Source of the DNA: Paratissierella segnis
GTDB lineage: Bacteria; Bacillota; Clostridia; Tissierellales; Tissierellaceae
Direction of reading: 5' to 3'
Length of the DNA stretch: 64,000 bases
NCBI RefSeq assembly: GCF_014385195.1
Contig: NZ_JACRTG010000029.1
Location: 1-64,000 of the forward strand
Of the stretch, positions 1 through 8,820 are shown one piece after another. The notes below the pieces were generated by a model. It did no database searches, was not told the DNA's origin, and was given only the letters and a program-made list of their open reading frames with translations. Every line of letters starts with the position of its first letter. Positions within the stretch are counted from its first letter, which is position 1. The position numbers and the translations under genes are program-made.

Positions 1-301
1 TGTTTTGGCATGCTGTCAAGGGTGGCGGCGCACCAAGTTTAAATATATTTTGCAATTTTCTAGGTTCATTTGAGCCTAATTTCTTTGACTCTGTTTTTCA
101 TAGGCTACTTTACACTATCAATTTAATTAAAATTAATAATAAAAATTAAAAATAATATCTCATAAATCAACTAATAAATGTATTTAATTGATTATTTAAG
201 AGCTAATATCCATATTGAAAGCCTTAGGAAAACGTATGCACAAGTTAGACAAATGTACCCCTTTTACAATTCACAATCAAAAAGATAGTGAAGAGTGCCT
301 T
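1..301. other. Left-edge intergenic stretch, possible mobile-element end
   Basis: No complete gene is visible. Bases 1-125 are more GC-rich than the following stretch and contain an open plus-strand frame from base 3 to about 146 with no start inside the window. The block could be the end of an insertion sequence or a gene fragment, but I recognise no transposase motif. Bases 125-200 are very AT-rich. Bases 265-316 carry the words ACAATTCACAAT and TTACCTATTACC that recur at other gene ends in this window; the stop codon of the neighbouring wecB lies inside that repeat. Confidence 0.3.
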
Positions 302-1414
302 TTACCTATTACCTAATTTAAAAAGTATTTCCACTATTTTTTCTGCTGCGTTACCGTCCCCATATGGATTGACTGCTTTTGCCATCTTATCGTATTCCTC
401 TTTATTTGTTAACAAAGTTTCTAAATTGTCATATATATCCTTATAATCGGTTCCTACAAGTTTTGCAGTACCTGCTTCTATGCCTTCCGGTCTTTCAGTT
501 TCCCTTCTTACAACCAAAACAGGTTTTCCCAAAGAAGGTGCTTCCTCTTGAAGCCCACCGGAATCCGTAACTACAATACTGGATTTAGCCATTAAATTTG
601 TAAACGGTTCATAGTCTAAAGGATCTATTAAATGTATACGTGAATTATCTCCAAGTATTCTATGAGCAATTTCTCTTACCTTTGGATTTAAATGAATCGG
701 AAATACCAATTCTACTTCCTCATGATTATTGACTATATCCCTTAAACTCGTAAAAATATTCTCCATAGGTTTGCCTATATTTTCTCTCCTATGAGATGTT
801 AATAATATGATTTTTTTATTTTCATAATCCAATTCATTCAATAAATTATTGTCAAATATATAACGATCCTTTACGGTATATTTCAACGCATCTATAACTG
901 TATTCCCTGTAATAAATATTTTTTCTTCAGGGTAATCTTCATTAAGTAAATTTTGCTTATTTCTTTCTGTCGGAGCAAAATGAAAGTCAGCAATTACTCC
1001 GGTCAATTTTCTATTTGCCTCTTCAGGATATGGTGAATATAAATTTCCACTTCTAAGCCCTGCTTCTACATGCCCTATTTTAACCTTATGATAAAAGGCC
1101 GCAAGAGCACCTGCAAATACAGTTGTAGTATCACCTTGTACTAAAAGTATATCGGGTTTTTCTATGTTTATAACTTCTTCCAATCCTTCCAAAGCACGTG
1201 TAGTAATCTCGGTTAATGTCTGCCCCGGCTTGAAAATATTTAAATCATAATCCGGTTTTATATTAAACAAACGTAATACCTGATCCAGCATTTCCCTATG
1301 TTGTGCTGTAATGCAAATAACGCTCTCTATATTAGATCTTTTTTCTAATGCTTTCAAGATGGGAGCCATTTTAATGCCTTCTGGTCTAGTCCCAAATACC
1401 GTCATAACTTTCAA
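302..1414 (-). CDS. wecB: UDP-N-acetylglucosamine 2-epimerase (non-hydrolysing)
   Basis: Cytoplasmic enzyme interconverting UDP-GlcNAc and UDP-ManNAc, supplying precursors of teichoic-acid linkage units or other surface glycans. The 370-residue length is usual for the family. Visible motifs are FGTRPEGIK near the N-terminus, GDTTT at 94-98, HVEAGLRSG from 115, EEANR from 131, HRREN at 208-212 and SGGLQEEAPSLGKPVLV near 290, all typical of the two-Rossmann GT-B-like epimerase fold. The start is TTG, preceded by GGGGG at a good distance. It lies 12 bases after tagO, which acts on UDP-GlcNAc, so the two are probably cotranscribed. The last codons and stop lie in a dispersed TTACCTATTACC repeat. 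The symbol mnaA would be equally valid. Confidence 0.95.
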   Translation of the reverse strand: MKVMTVFGTRPEGIKMAPILKALEKRSNIESVICITAQHREMLDQVLRLFNIKPDYDLNIFKPGQTLTEITTRALEGLEEVINIEKPDILLVQGDTTTVFAGALAAFYHKVKIGHVEAGLRSGNLYSPYPEEANRKLTGVIADFHFAPTERNKQNLLNEDYPEEKIFITGNTVIDALKYTVKDRYIFDNNLLNELDYENKKIILLTSHRRENIGKPMENIFTSLRDIVNNHEEVELVFPIHLNPKVREIAHRILGDNSRIHLIDPLDYEPFTNLMAKSSIVVTDSGGLQEEAPSLGKPVLVVRRETERPEGIEAGTAKLVGTDYKDIYDNLETLLTNKEEYDKMAKAVNPYGDGNAAEKIVEILFKLGNR

Positions 1415-1426
1415 AATATATACCCC

Positions 1427-2455
1427 CTATTTTTTACTGTTTCTAAACAATCCCATTTTAATTGCAAGAAAAACAATTAAAATAAATAATAATACGGAAA
1501 AATAAATAGCCTGATGACTATTGTATTTAGCAACTAAAACCGCAACAATTCCAAATATAGCTGATATTCCATATAGTATTAAAACCGTTTGCCTTTGGGA
1601 ATATCCCTTATCCAACAATCTATGGTGTAAATGCCCTTTATCGGCAGATGTAATTGACTTACCACTCAGCAACCTCCTAAATATTGCAAATGTTGTATCA
1701 AAAATAGGAACTCCAAGGATAATTATGGGAACAATTATCGCGATTGTTGCTATGCTTTTCATAACTCCTTCTATGGATATGGCCGCCAGCATAAATCCTA
1801 AAAACAAGGCTCCTGTATCCCCCATAAATATCTTTGCAGGATTGAAATTAAAAGGTAAAAAACCTAAACAAGCCCCACCCAATATACAAGAAAGTATCAT
1901 AACATCTGTATAATCAAACTTTGCTGCAACAAGCATCAAAGAAAAACTTGAAATCATAGCTACTCCTGCGGCCAAACCATCCAATCCATCAATTAAATTT
2001 ATAGTATTTGTTATTCCCACAACCCAGAATAAAGTAACCGGTATTGAAAAATATTTTAGATAAAATAATGTATTGTGCATGGAAAAGGGATTTGTAACAA
2101 AATCAATCTTTACATCTCCAATTATTAAAACCAATCCTGCAGCTAACTGAAATATGACCTTCTTCTTTGGACTTAATCCCTTTATATCATCAATGATTCC
2201 GGAAATGACAATTATGGTCCCACCTAAAATTATTGATAATAGACTTTTATCTTTTGGTAAAAATATTATGGACGAAATTACTACAGAAATAAATATTGCC
2301 AAGCCACCCAACAATGGCATCGGCACTTTATGTACTCTTCTTTCATCCTTAGGAATATCTATTGCATTAACTTTAAAAGCCAATTTTCTAATCAACGGCG
2401 TCATTATAAATGAAATGAATATTGCTACAAATAATGGTAAAATATATCCTGTCAT
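1427..2455 (-). CDS. tagO: Undecaprenyl-phosphate GlcNAc-1-phosphate transferase
   Basis: Polytopic membrane enzyme that moves GlcNAc-1-phosphate from UDP-GlcNAc to undecaprenyl phosphate, the first step of wall teichoic acid and related polymers. The 342-residue protein is hydrophobic with about ten predicted membrane segments. It has the family signatures GIIDDIKGL near residue 85, NTINLIDGLDGLAAG near 150, FMGDTGALFLGF near 212 and the HHRLLDKGYS loop near 277, which hold the Mg-binding aspartates and the His-rich cytoplasmic loop. The ATG is preceded by AAGGAG. It sits directly upstream of wecB. It could equally be called wecA-like; which polymer it primes is not visible here. Confidence 0.93.
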   Translation of the reverse strand: MTGYILPLFVAIFISFIMTPLIRKLAFKVNAIDIPKDERRVHKVPMPLLGGLAIFISVVISSIIFLPKDKSLLSIILGGTIIVISGIIDDIKGLSPKKKVIFQLAAGLVLIIGDVKIDFVTNPFSMHNTLFYLKYFSIPVTLFWVVGITNTINLIDGLDGLAAGVAMISSFSLMLVAAKFDYTDVMILSCILGGACLGFLPFNFNPAKIFMGDTGALFLGFMLAAISIEGVMKSIATIAIIVPIIILGVPIFDTTFAIFRRLLSGKSITSADKGHLHHRLLDKGYSQRQTVLILYGISAIFGIVAVLVAKYNSHQAIYFSVLLFILIVFLAIKMGLFRNSKK

Positions 2456-2621
2456 AAATATTCTCCTTAGTAACTTTCATTATAAAATCTTTTCTAAAGA
2501 TAAAGCATCAATGAAGTTTTATGAAGCTTCACCAACTGAATATCGGAACTCAAAAGTAGAATTTTTCTATTCATTATAGATAAATTTTATATTAGAAATA
2601 CATTAATGTCAAACATCTTTA

Positions 2622-2651
2622 AAAAAAAGGACAGAATATCTGCCCTTTTTA
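2622..2651 (-). terminator. Intrinsic terminator after upp
   Basis: An A-rich run and GGACAG are followed after a five-base loop by CTGCCC and a T run, giving a stem flanked by A and T tracts on both sides. It lies six bases beyond the upp stop codon and could work in either direction. Confidence 0.7.
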
Positions 2652-2657
2652 TAAATA

Positions 2658-3287
2658 TTATTTAGTTCCGAACAATCTATCTCCCGCATCTCCTAATCCG
2701 GGCACGATATAAGCATGATCATTTAGCTTTTCATCTATTGCCGCTACATAAATATCAACATCAGGGTGAGTCTCCTGCATTGCTTTTATTCCTTCAGGTG
2801 CAGCAATTAGATTTACTAATTTGATGCCCTTAACTCCTCTAGCTTTAAGAACATCAATAGCAGCTATTGCCGATCCCCCAGTGGCTAGCATGGGATCTAA
2901 AACTATCAATTCCCTTTCTTGTATATCTTCAGGTAATTTACAATAATACTCAACAGGTTTAAGTGTTTCAGGGTCTCTATACAGACCTATATGTCCGACC
3001 TTTGCTGCAGGAATAAGATTTAACATCCCATCTACCATTCCAAGTCCAGCTCTTAAAATAGGAATTAATCCTACCTTTTTCCCGGAAATTACATGAGCTT
3101 TTGTCCTTCCCATAGGGGTTTCTATCTCAACTTCTTCTAAAGGCATATTTCTAGTAACTTCATAAGCCATCAATGTAGAAATTTCCGTAACTAATTCTCT
3201 AAACTCTTTAGGACCTGTATTTTTATCTCTAATAATTGTAAGCTTATGCTTGATTAACGGATGATCTAATTCTATAATTTTTGACAT
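2658..3287 (-). CDS. upp: Uracil phosphoribosyltransferase
   Basis: Pyrimidine salvage enzyme converting uracil and PRPP to UMP and pyrophosphate in the cytoplasm. With the start used here the protein has 209 residues, as is usual. The PRPP-binding signature DPMLATGGSA lies in the C-terminal half, and the uracil-binding end DAGDRLFGT closes the protein. A longer open frame extends 25 codons upstream, but ATG at 3287 follows AGGAGGAGTG and begins the conserved SKIIELDHPLI sequence, so the extension, which runs through a promoter and an inverted repeat, is rejected. An intrinsic terminator follows closely, so upp appears monocistronic or the last gene of the rpiB transcript. Confidence 0.96.
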   Translation of the reverse strand: MSKIIELDHPLIKHKLTIIRDKNTGPKEFRELVTEISTLMAYEVTRNMPLEEVEIETPMGRTKAHVISGKKVGLIPILRAGLGMVDGMLNLIPAAKVGHIGLYRDPETLKPVEYYCKLPEDIQERELIVLDPMLATGGSAIAAIDVLKARGVKGIKLVNLIAAPEGIKAMQETHPDVDIYVAAIDEKLNDHAYIVPGLGDAGDRLFGTK

Positions 3288-3320
3288 ACGCACTCCTCCT
3301 ATGTATTTTTTACTTATTGC

Positions 3321-3329
3321 ATTATAACA
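3321..3329 (-). promoter_or_regulatory. Extended -10 promoter of upp
   Basis: On the minus strand TGTTATAAT is a perfect extended -10 element (TGnTATAAT), placed 34 to 42 bases before the upp start. No good -35 box is visible, as expected for an extended -10 promoter. Confidence 0.55.
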
Positions 3330-3333
3330 TAAA

Positions 3334-3380
3334 TTATGATTTAATTCATAGTGTTTTTTCAAATATGAATTAAATCATAA
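3334..3380. repeat. 17-bp perfect inverted repeat between rpiB and upp
   Basis: Arms 3334-3350 and 3364-3380 (TTATGATTTAATTCATA and its complement) are perfect over 17 bp with a 13-base loop. The element starts 11 bases after the rpiB stop and ends just before the upp -10 box. It may act as an rpiB transcript-end hairpin or as an operator; it lacks a clear T tract. Confidence 0.6.
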
Positions 3381-3390
3381 ATCATTTGGG

Positions 3391-3831
3391 CTATTTATTT
3401 TCAAGCTCACTGATTAAATTTATTCGCCTTTCATGCCTTCCACCTTGGAACTTACTATTTAGCCAAGTTGATACTATTTCTATTGCCAAATCCTCTCCTA
3501 AAATTCTTCCGCCTAATGCCAATACATTGGCATTGTTGTGTTCAACACTCAATCTAGCTGAAAAAGGTTCATTACATAATGCACATCTTACGCCTTTTAC
3601 CTTGTTTGCTGCTATTGAGATACCAATCCCAGTTCCACAGATTACAATGCCTTTATCTACTTCTTTAGATACAACTGCATCTGCTACCTTTTTCCCGTAC
3701 TCGGGATAATCTACAGATTCGCTTGAATTGGTTCCATAATCTACATATTCTATTGACTGACTTTCTAAAAATTCCTTTATTCTCTCTTTTAAATTGAAAC
3801 CGCCATGGTCACTACCAATTGCTATTTTCAT
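3391..3831 (-). CDS. rpiB: Ribose-5-phosphate isomerase B
   Basis: Interconverts ribose 5-phosphate and ribulose 5-phosphate in the pentose phosphate pathway. The 146-residue length and the motifs IGSDHGG at the N-terminus, ICGTGIG in the middle (Cys being the catalytic base of the RpiB family) and EHNNANVLALGGR identify the family. An upstream in-frame TTG adds one residue; ATG at 3831 is preferred, though AAAGGA suits either. It lies in the order ywlE-rpiB-upp seen in many Clostridia and Bacilli. RpiB homologues also include LacA/LacB and allose-phosphate isomerases, but the housekeeping context favours rpiB. Confidence 0.92.
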   Translation of the reverse strand: MKIAIGSDHGGFNLKERIKEFLESQSIEYVDYGTNSSESVDYPEYGKKVADAVVSKEVDKGIVICGTGIGISIAANKVKGVRCALCNEPFSARLSVEHNNANVLALGGRILGEDLAIEIVSTWLNSKFQGGRHERRINLISELENK

Positions 3832-3834
3832 CAA

Positions 3835-4016
3835 ATTTCATCCTTTCTTGCCTCTTTCCCCTTACTAAATTGTCCATCATACTCTGTCCATTGTATTTCT
3901 CATCCCCAAAGTTCGACCCCAATAACTCTTCACTCTTAGTTCTTCACTGTTTTTGAAACGGAGATCCTTCAATTGCAATGCTTATGCTGCTATCTCAGGA
4001 TGACATCTTGCAGAGA
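3835..4016. repeat. Dispersed intergenic repeat, copy A
   Basis: Contains CTCTTAGTTCTTCACTGTTTT, then GGAGATCCTTC at 3960-3970 and CAGGATGACATC. The same words recur near 12614, 22300, 28682 and 48252. No open frame of interest is present. The block fills the space between ywlE and rpiB. Confidence 0.6.
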
Positions 4017-4454
4017 TTATCCTGCCGCAATTTTTTCCATTGCCCTAAAGATTTCATCTCTTGCCATTTCATAATCTTTTAAAGTTCCCCCATAAGGGTC
4101 TTCAATATCCTTTTCTATCCCAAAGGCATAATAATTCAATGAATATACCTTTTTATCGCTCTTTGGAAATCTCTTTATAATTGCTTCTTTCTGGTTGTCA
4201 GTCATCGTTAATACAATATCTGCCTCTTCAATCATACCCCCATGTAACTGATTGGATATATGATTTGAAATATCAATCCCGATACTATCCAATGCTAAAA
4301 TTGCATTGCTGCTTGCTCTATCTCCATCAAGTGCAAATATTCCTGCGGATCTTACTTCAATATTTGTATTGTATTTCTTGGATAAATGTTTTAAAATTCC
4401 CTCACCCATGGGACTTCTACATGTATTTCCTGTGCAAACAATCAGTACTTTCAA
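4017..4454 (-). CDS. ywlE: Low-molecular-weight phosphatase, probable protein-arginine phosphatase
   Basis: LMW protein-tyrosine-phosphatase fold. The P-loop CTGNTCRSPM starts at residue 7 with this start, and the general-acid region DPYGGTLKDYE lies near the C-terminus. Thr between Asn and Cys in the loop (GNTCRS) is the feature that distinguishes B. subtilis YwlE, an arginine phosphatase, from tyrosine phosphatases, so arginine specificity is inferred. An open frame runs six codons further upstream to an ATG, but TTG at 4454 follows AGGAGTGG at good spacing and gives the family's normal N-terminus KVLIVCTGN. It starts 10 bases after tsaC, so the two are probably cotranscribed. No McsB arginine kinase is in this window. 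Confidence 0.85.
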   Translation of the reverse strand: MKVLIVCTGNTCRSPMGEGILKHLSKKYNTNIEVRSAGIFALDGDRASSNAILALDSIGIDISNHISNQLHGGMIEEADIVLTMTDNQKEAIIKRFPKSDKKVYSLNYYAFGIEKDIEDPYGGTLKDYEMARDEIFRAMEKIAAG

Positions 4455-4464
4455 AATTCCACTC

Positions 4465-5508
4465 CTATACATTAATTACTTTTCCACCGGCTGCCTTTGT
4501 CATTCTATTCATTATCGCCATTCCAATATGGTCTAATTCAACACCTTCAGCTAGGATAATATCTACATTTTCTTCATCAAAATGCCTTAAAGCGTTAAAT
4601 AGATTTGAGGCTATTGTCTCTCTATTGTTTCTACTGCCTACTACTAATACCAATCCTTCATCATAATTAGCTTTGGTTTCCTCTGTTGCCATTATACCAA
4701 CTTTTTTGCCCTCTGTTAATAATCTTTTAACATTTTCTTTTATGCTTCCAACAATATCTTCAACCTTACCTGTATATAGATACATTTCCGCCTTCGGAGC
4801 ATAATGTCTATATTTTTGACCGGGTGATTTTGGAGTTACTCCTTCTTTTAATGTGCCAATATCTTGCTCTACATCCGGAATAATTTCTTTTAAGTCCTCC
4901 ATAGTAATACCGCCGGGTCTTAAAATCATTGGAACATCTCCTGTTAAATCCAAAACTGTGGATTCTACTCCAACACCGGTACTCCCCCCATCAATTATCA
5001 TATCTATTCTTCCATACTGATCATCGATTACATGTTTTGCGATAGTTGGACTTGGCGCCCCTGACAAATTAGCAGATGGAGCGGCTATTGGAGTGTTAGA
5101 TGATTTTATTAATTCCAATGCTATAGGATGATTTGGCATTCTTATTGCTACGGTATCAAGCCCCGCTGTAATTACACTTGGAACTAATTGACTTCTTTTA
5201 AAAATCATTGTCAATGGTCCCGGCCAAAATCTCTCCATACATTTATAAGAAAGCACAGGTATTTCATTTACTAAGGGATAAATTTGTTCAATAGATGCAA
5301 TATGTAAAATCAAAGGATTGTCCTGAGGTCTCCCTTTAGCTAAAAAAATCCTTTTTACCGCTTCTGCATCTAAACCATTTGCTCCAAGTCCATAGACTGT
5401 TTCCGTCGGGAAAGCTACAAGCTTTCCTTCTTTAATGTATTTTGCTGCTTCTTTTATTAAGTTTTTATCTATATTGTTTTTATCTATTTGTATTATTTGA
5501 GTATTCAT
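4465..5508 (-). CDS. tsaC: Threonylcarbamoyl-AMP synthase, Sua5 type
   Basis: Makes threonylcarbamoyl-AMP from threonine, bicarbonate and ATP for the t6A37 modification of ANN-decoding tRNAs. Residues about 15-200 form the YrdC domain with FPTETVYGLGANG, KGRPQDNPL and SANLSGAPSPT. An extra C-terminal domain of about 130 residues makes it Sua5/YwlC type rather than short TsaC. The start is ATG at 5508 after GAGG; an upstream in-frame codon at 5526 lacks a ribosome site and lies next to intergenic repeat. It is followed closely by ywlE, as in many Bacillota. Confidence 0.93.
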   Translation of the reverse strand: MNTQIIQIDKNNIDKNLIKEAAKYIKEGKLVAFPTETVYGLGANGLDAEAVKRIFLAKGRPQDNPLILHIASIEQIYPLVNEIPVLSYKCMERFWPGPLTMIFKRSQLVPSVITAGLDTVAIRMPNHPIALELIKSSNTPIAAPSANLSGAPSPTIAKHVIDDQYGRIDMIIDGGSTGVGVESTVLDLTGDVPMILRPGGITMEDLKEIIPDVEQDIGTLKEGVTPKSPGQKYRHYAPKAEMYLYTGKVEDIVGSIKENVKRLLTEGKKVGIMATEETKANYDEGLVLVVGSRNNRETIASNLFNALRHFDEENVDIILAEGVELDHIGMAIMNRMTKAAGGKVINV

Positions 5509-5526
5509 AACTGCCTCGCTTTTCAA

Positions 5527-5788
5527 TTAACAACTTAATTCAATTCATAATTCACAATTGTTAGGGTCATCCTAAGCATAATGCCGGATAATTACTGCTG
5601 TTGTCATTCGTAGGGGCGGATGACCCTATCCGCCCATTAGGATCCCTACTATTTTTTTAGCTCATACTAACATGGGATTCTTCACTAGCGTTCAGAATGA
5701 CGCCTTTGGCGTGTTGATGCGTCAATACACAATTCTCAGTTCATAATCGATCCTTAGGTCTTTAAAAAAGGAGAAGTTTCCTCCCCCT
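5527..5788. repeat. Dispersed intergenic repeats, copy B
   Basis: Non-coding block between prfA and tsaC. It contains AATTCACAATTGTTAGG at its left, GGCGGATGACCCTATCCGCCC near 5617-5636 (a short perfect hairpin of GGCGGAT and ATCCGCC), and GATTCTTCACTAGCGTTCAG with AATGACG near 5678-5704. A near copy of the last piece occurs at 44368-44400. No gene is visible. Confidence 0.6.
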
Positions 5789-6856
5789 TTAACCTACTTG
5801 TTGAAGTTTCTCAGCTTGATCTGAAGTAACCAATGCGTCAATCATCTCATCTAAGTCTCCATCAATGAAACTATTCAATTTATATAGGGTTAAATTAATT
5901 CTATGATCAGTTACCCTACTCTGGGGGAAATTATAAGTTCTAATTCGCTCTGATCTATCCCCTGTTCCTACTTGCCCTTTCTTCATATCAGCTATTTCAG
6001 CATTTTGTTCCATCATTTTCATATCATATAATCTTGATTTCAAAATTTTCATAGCCTTTTCTTTGTTCTTAAGCTGGCTTTTTTCATCTTGACATGAAAT
6101 AACCATTCCGGTAGGAATATGTGTAATCCTTACTGCTGAGTCCGTAGTATTTACGGATTGACCGCCATTGCCGGATGAGCGAAATACATCTATTCTCAAA
6201 TCGTTGGGTTCAATTTCAACATCTATATCTTCAGCTTCGGGTAAAACAGCTACTGTAGCAGTAGATGTATGAATCCTACCATTTGCTTCTGTTTCAGGTA
6301 CCCTTTGAACCCTATGAACTCCGGATTCATATTTTAATTTGCTGTAAGCACCTTTACCTTTAATCATAAATATGACTTCTTTATATCCGCCGATTCCTAT
6401 TTCATTGGTATTCATTATTTCTATTTTCCAATTGTGTCTTTCGGCATATCTTAAATACATTCTGAAAAGAACTCCGGCAAACAGAGCTGCTTCATCTCCA
6501 CCTGCTCCGCCTCTGATTTCAACAATAACGTTCTTATGGTCATTAGGATCTTTTGGAATCAATAAAATCTTTAATGCATCTTCAGATTTGGATAATTTTT
6601 CCTCCAAAACTTTTATTTCTTCCTTGACCATTTCCCTCATATCATCATCTAATTTTTCATAAAGCATCTGTTTAGCTTCTTCTAATTCTTCTTTTGTCTT
6701 TGTATATTCTCTATATTCCATGACAATAGGTTCTATATCAGCATGCTCTTTCATGACCTTTTGCCATTCCTCCAGGTCATTGATAAGCTCCGGATCCATC
6801 ATTCTTTCATTTAATTCTTGATATTTATTTTCGATAAAAGCTAATTTATCCAACAT
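5789..6856 (-). CDS. prfA: Peptide chain release factor 1
   Basis: Class I release factor reading UAA and UAG and triggering peptidyl-tRNA hydrolysis on the ribosome. The 355-residue length is standard. The GGQ motif is in SSGNGGQSVNTTDS near residue 230, and the anticodon-like tripeptide is PET in RVPETEANGRIHTS, fitting the RF1 PxT pattern rather than RF2 SPF. The ATG is preceded by AGAAAGGG. It lies 45 bases after prmC, whose product methylates the GGQ glutamine, so the pair is functionally coupled. The space between them is filled with a short repeat. Confidence 0.97.
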   Translation of the reverse strand: MLDKLAFIENKYQELNERMMDPELINDLEEWQKVMKEHADIEPIVMEYREYTKTKEELEEAKQMLYEKLDDDMREMVKEEIKVLEEKLSKSEDALKILLIPKDPNDHKNVIVEIRGGAGGDEAALFAGVLFRMYLRYAERHNWKIEIMNTNEIGIGGYKEVIFMIKGKGAYSKLKYESGVHRVQRVPETEANGRIHTSTATVAVLPEAEDIDVEIEPNDLRIDVFRSSGNGGQSVNTTDSAVRITHIPTGMVISCQDEKSQLKNKEKAMKILKSRLYDMKMMEQNAEIADMKKGQVGTGDRSERIRTYNFPQSRVTDHRINLTLYKLNSFIDGDLDEMIDALVTSDQAEKLQQVG

Positions 6857-6871
6857 AATATACAGCCCTTT

Positions 6872-6916
6872 CTAATCAATTCACAATTCACAGTTCACAA
6901 CTCACAGTTCACAATC
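6872..6916. repeat. CACAATTCACAGTT short-word repeat overlapping the prmC end
   Basis: Iterated words CAATTCACAATTCACAGTTCAC fill the prmC-prfA gap and run into the last codons of prmC, so the prmC terminus (Cys-Glu-Leu-stop) is encoded by repeat sequence. The same words form the 40-bp tandem repeat at 12463. Confidence 0.6.
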
Positions 6917-7777
6917 GAAAGAAAAACCCATAGCAACTCTATCTCGTCCCTGCAAATCCTTTAAAATATTGATATTTTTATATCCTTCATTATCTAATAT
7001 ATTCGAAACCTGTTTCCCTTGATTATACCCTATTTCATATATAAGAAGTCCATTTTTAATTAATAATTTTTTTGCATCTTCAGTTATTTTTCTATAAAAA
7101 TTTAACCCATCTATTCCACCATCCAGTGCAAGCTTAGGTTCATAGAGCTTGACCTCGCTTTGTAACTGTTCAATTTCCTCTTTGGGGATATATGGTGGAT
7201 TAGACACTATTATCTGAAATTCATTTTGCATATTCAATCTTAATATGGGTTCAAACAAATCCCCTTTTAAAAGTTCTACATTGGATAGGTCGAATCTTTC
7301 CTTGTTGATATTCGAAACTTTGATAGCAGCATCATCTATATCAATGCCATACACATAAGCTCCCGGACAGTATTTAGCAATGGATAAGGATATTGCGCCG
7401 CTACCTGCTCCTATATCCAAGACATTAATCCTATCCCCTTTATAGTATCTATTGATAAAATTGATAATATACTCTACCAAAATTTCCGTATCGGGTCTTG
7501 GGATTAGAACACCATCCTCTATATAAAAATCAAGTCCCATAAATTCCTTCTCACCTAATATATATTGTATGGGATAGCCTTTCGATCTTTTCTTTACCAT
7601 TTCCATAAATTGATTTTCAATGTCTTTGGTGACTTGTCTTTCCCCATGTGAATATATATAGGATTTATCAACATTTAATAACTTTGCCAATATTAACCTT
7701 AACTCTAAAGGAGGATTATTAAATTCTTCTTTTTTTAGAAAATTTAAACCCAAAGTTATTAATTCATCAATTACCAC
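6902..7777 (-). CDS. prmC: Release-factor glutamine methyltransferase
   Basis: SAM-dependent N5-methyltransferase that modifies the GGQ glutamine of release factors. The N-terminal helical domain (about 1-75) is followed by a Rossmann methyltransferase domain with DIGAGSGAISLS and the catalytic/substrate motif SNPPYIPKEE. Length 291 is normal. The GTG start at 7777 overlaps the end of yqhQ by seven bases and follows GGGAGG within yqhQ, so translational coupling is likely. The extreme C-terminus is encoded by an invading intergenic repeat and differs from what homologues would be expected to share. Confidence 0.94.
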   Translation of the reverse strand: MVIDELITLGLNFLKKEEFNNPPLELRLILAKLLNVDKSYIYSHGERQVTKDIENQFMEMVKKRSKGYPIQYILGEKEFMGLDFYIEDGVLIPRPDTEILVEYIINFINRYYKGDRINVLDIGAGSGAISLSIAKYCPGAYVYGIDIDDAAIKVSNINKERFDLSNVELLKGDLFEPILRLNMQNEFQIIVSNPPYIPKEEIEQLQSEVKLYEPKLALDGGIDGLNFYRKITEDAKKLLIKNGLLIYEIGYNQGKQVSNILDNEGYKNINILKDLQGRDRVAMGFSFDCEL

Positions 7778-8721
7778 TTGTCATCCTCCCTATTTTGGGG
7801 AATTACAGCCTCTAAAGCTTTTATCGCTACTTCTATTTGTCCATCGTCAGGTTCCCTAACAGTTGCTATTTTTTGAACCATTAATCCGGGTAAACTTATA
7901 TAATAGCAAAAACTAGAGTTGCTTCTGCCGATAAACCTATTTACTTCATATGAAATCCCTGCAATTACAGGAAACATGAGCACTCTTATTAATACCCTTT
8001 TAAGAGGATTAGGCCAACCAAAAAATGATAACACAATTACGCTTATTATCATTACCATAAATAAAAAGCTGGTTCCGCATCTTGGATGAAGTATGGAATA
8101 TTTTTTTACATTTTCTACAGTCAATTCTTCTTCGTTCTCATAGCAATGGATTGTTTTATGCTCTGCTCCATGATATTCAAAGACTCTTTTTATGTCTTCC
8201 ATTTTTGAAATCGCGATTACATAAATAAAAAATATGATGATTCTTATTAAGCCTTCAACTAGGTTTAAGAGAATGTGATTTTCTATTTTAGATTTTGCAA
8301 AATTAGTTATAAAACTTGGCAAGATCATAAAAATACCAACAGCCAATACTACTGATATAATTACAGATAGAGTCATTTCCACATCTTGAGCCTTATCTTT
8401 AAAGACTCTTTGTGTAAAAGTCTCTTTGTCGGATTCTGCTTCCTCTTCTTCATAGAACTCAGCCGAATACATTAGCGCCTTAGTGCCGATTGATAAGGAT
8501 TCAACTAAGCTCACAACACCTCTAATAATAGGCCAACCGAGAAATTTATATTTATTTTTTATGGGATTTAATTTATCCACTTTTAATTCTATATCATTAT
8601 TTGGTTTTCTGATTGCAATAGATATATCATTTGGTCCCCTCATCATAATGCCTTCTATAAGAGCTTGCCCTCCTATGGTAGTTTTATGTTTTGGGTTTAT
8701 TTTAGAAGATTTTAATTTCAA
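7771..8721 (-). CDS. yqhQ: DUF1385 membrane protein, YqhQ-like
   Basis: Member of the DUF1385 family, common next to prmC/prfA and rpmE in Bacillota. The biochemical function is not established. The N-terminus has GGQALIEGIMMRGP and later VVSLVESLSIG; hydrophobic segments around 125-150, 160-185 and 220-265 suggest about four membrane passes. HGAEHKTIHCYEN and HPRCGTSFLF are the conserved His/Cys-containing motifs. TTG at 8721 after AAGGA is preferred. An in-frame GTG six codons upstream has no ribosome site and lies in repeat-like sequence. It overlaps prmC. Confidence 0.85.
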   Translation of the reverse strand: MKLKSSKINPKHKTTIGGQALIEGIMMRGPNDISIAIRKPNNDIELKVDKLNPIKNKYKFLGWPIIRGVVSLVESLSIGTKALMYSAEFYEEEEAESDKETFTQRVFKDKAQDVEMTLSVIISVVLAVGIFMILPSFITNFAKSKIENHILLNLVEGLIRIIIFFIYVIAISKMEDIKRVFEYHGAEHKTIHCYENEEELTVENVKKYSILHPRCGTSFLFMVMIISVIVLSFFGWPNPLKRVLIRVLMFPVIAGISYEVNRFIGRSNSSFCYYISLPGLMVQKIATVREPDDGQIEVAIKALEAVIPQNREDDKW

Positions 8722-8770
8722 TTTTTCACCGTCCTTCACTGTTCACTGTGTTTTACTCAATTTAAACAAA

Positions 8771-8802
8771 AATAAAAGGTTAGGTGCCCATGCAACTAAC
8801 CT
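8771..8802 (-). terminator. Intrinsic terminator after rpmE
   Basis: On the minus strand AGGTTAG, a 10-11 base loop and CTAACCT are followed by TTTTATTTTTG. The hairpin starts about 18 bases after the rpmE stop codon. Confidence 0.8.
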
Positions 8803-8820
8803 AAGATGTAAAGAAATTTA

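Noticed and set aside
3288..3362. N-terminal extension of upp
   Set aside because: It covers the promoter and inverted repeat and precedes a strong AGGAGG-ATG; homologues start at the chosen ATG.
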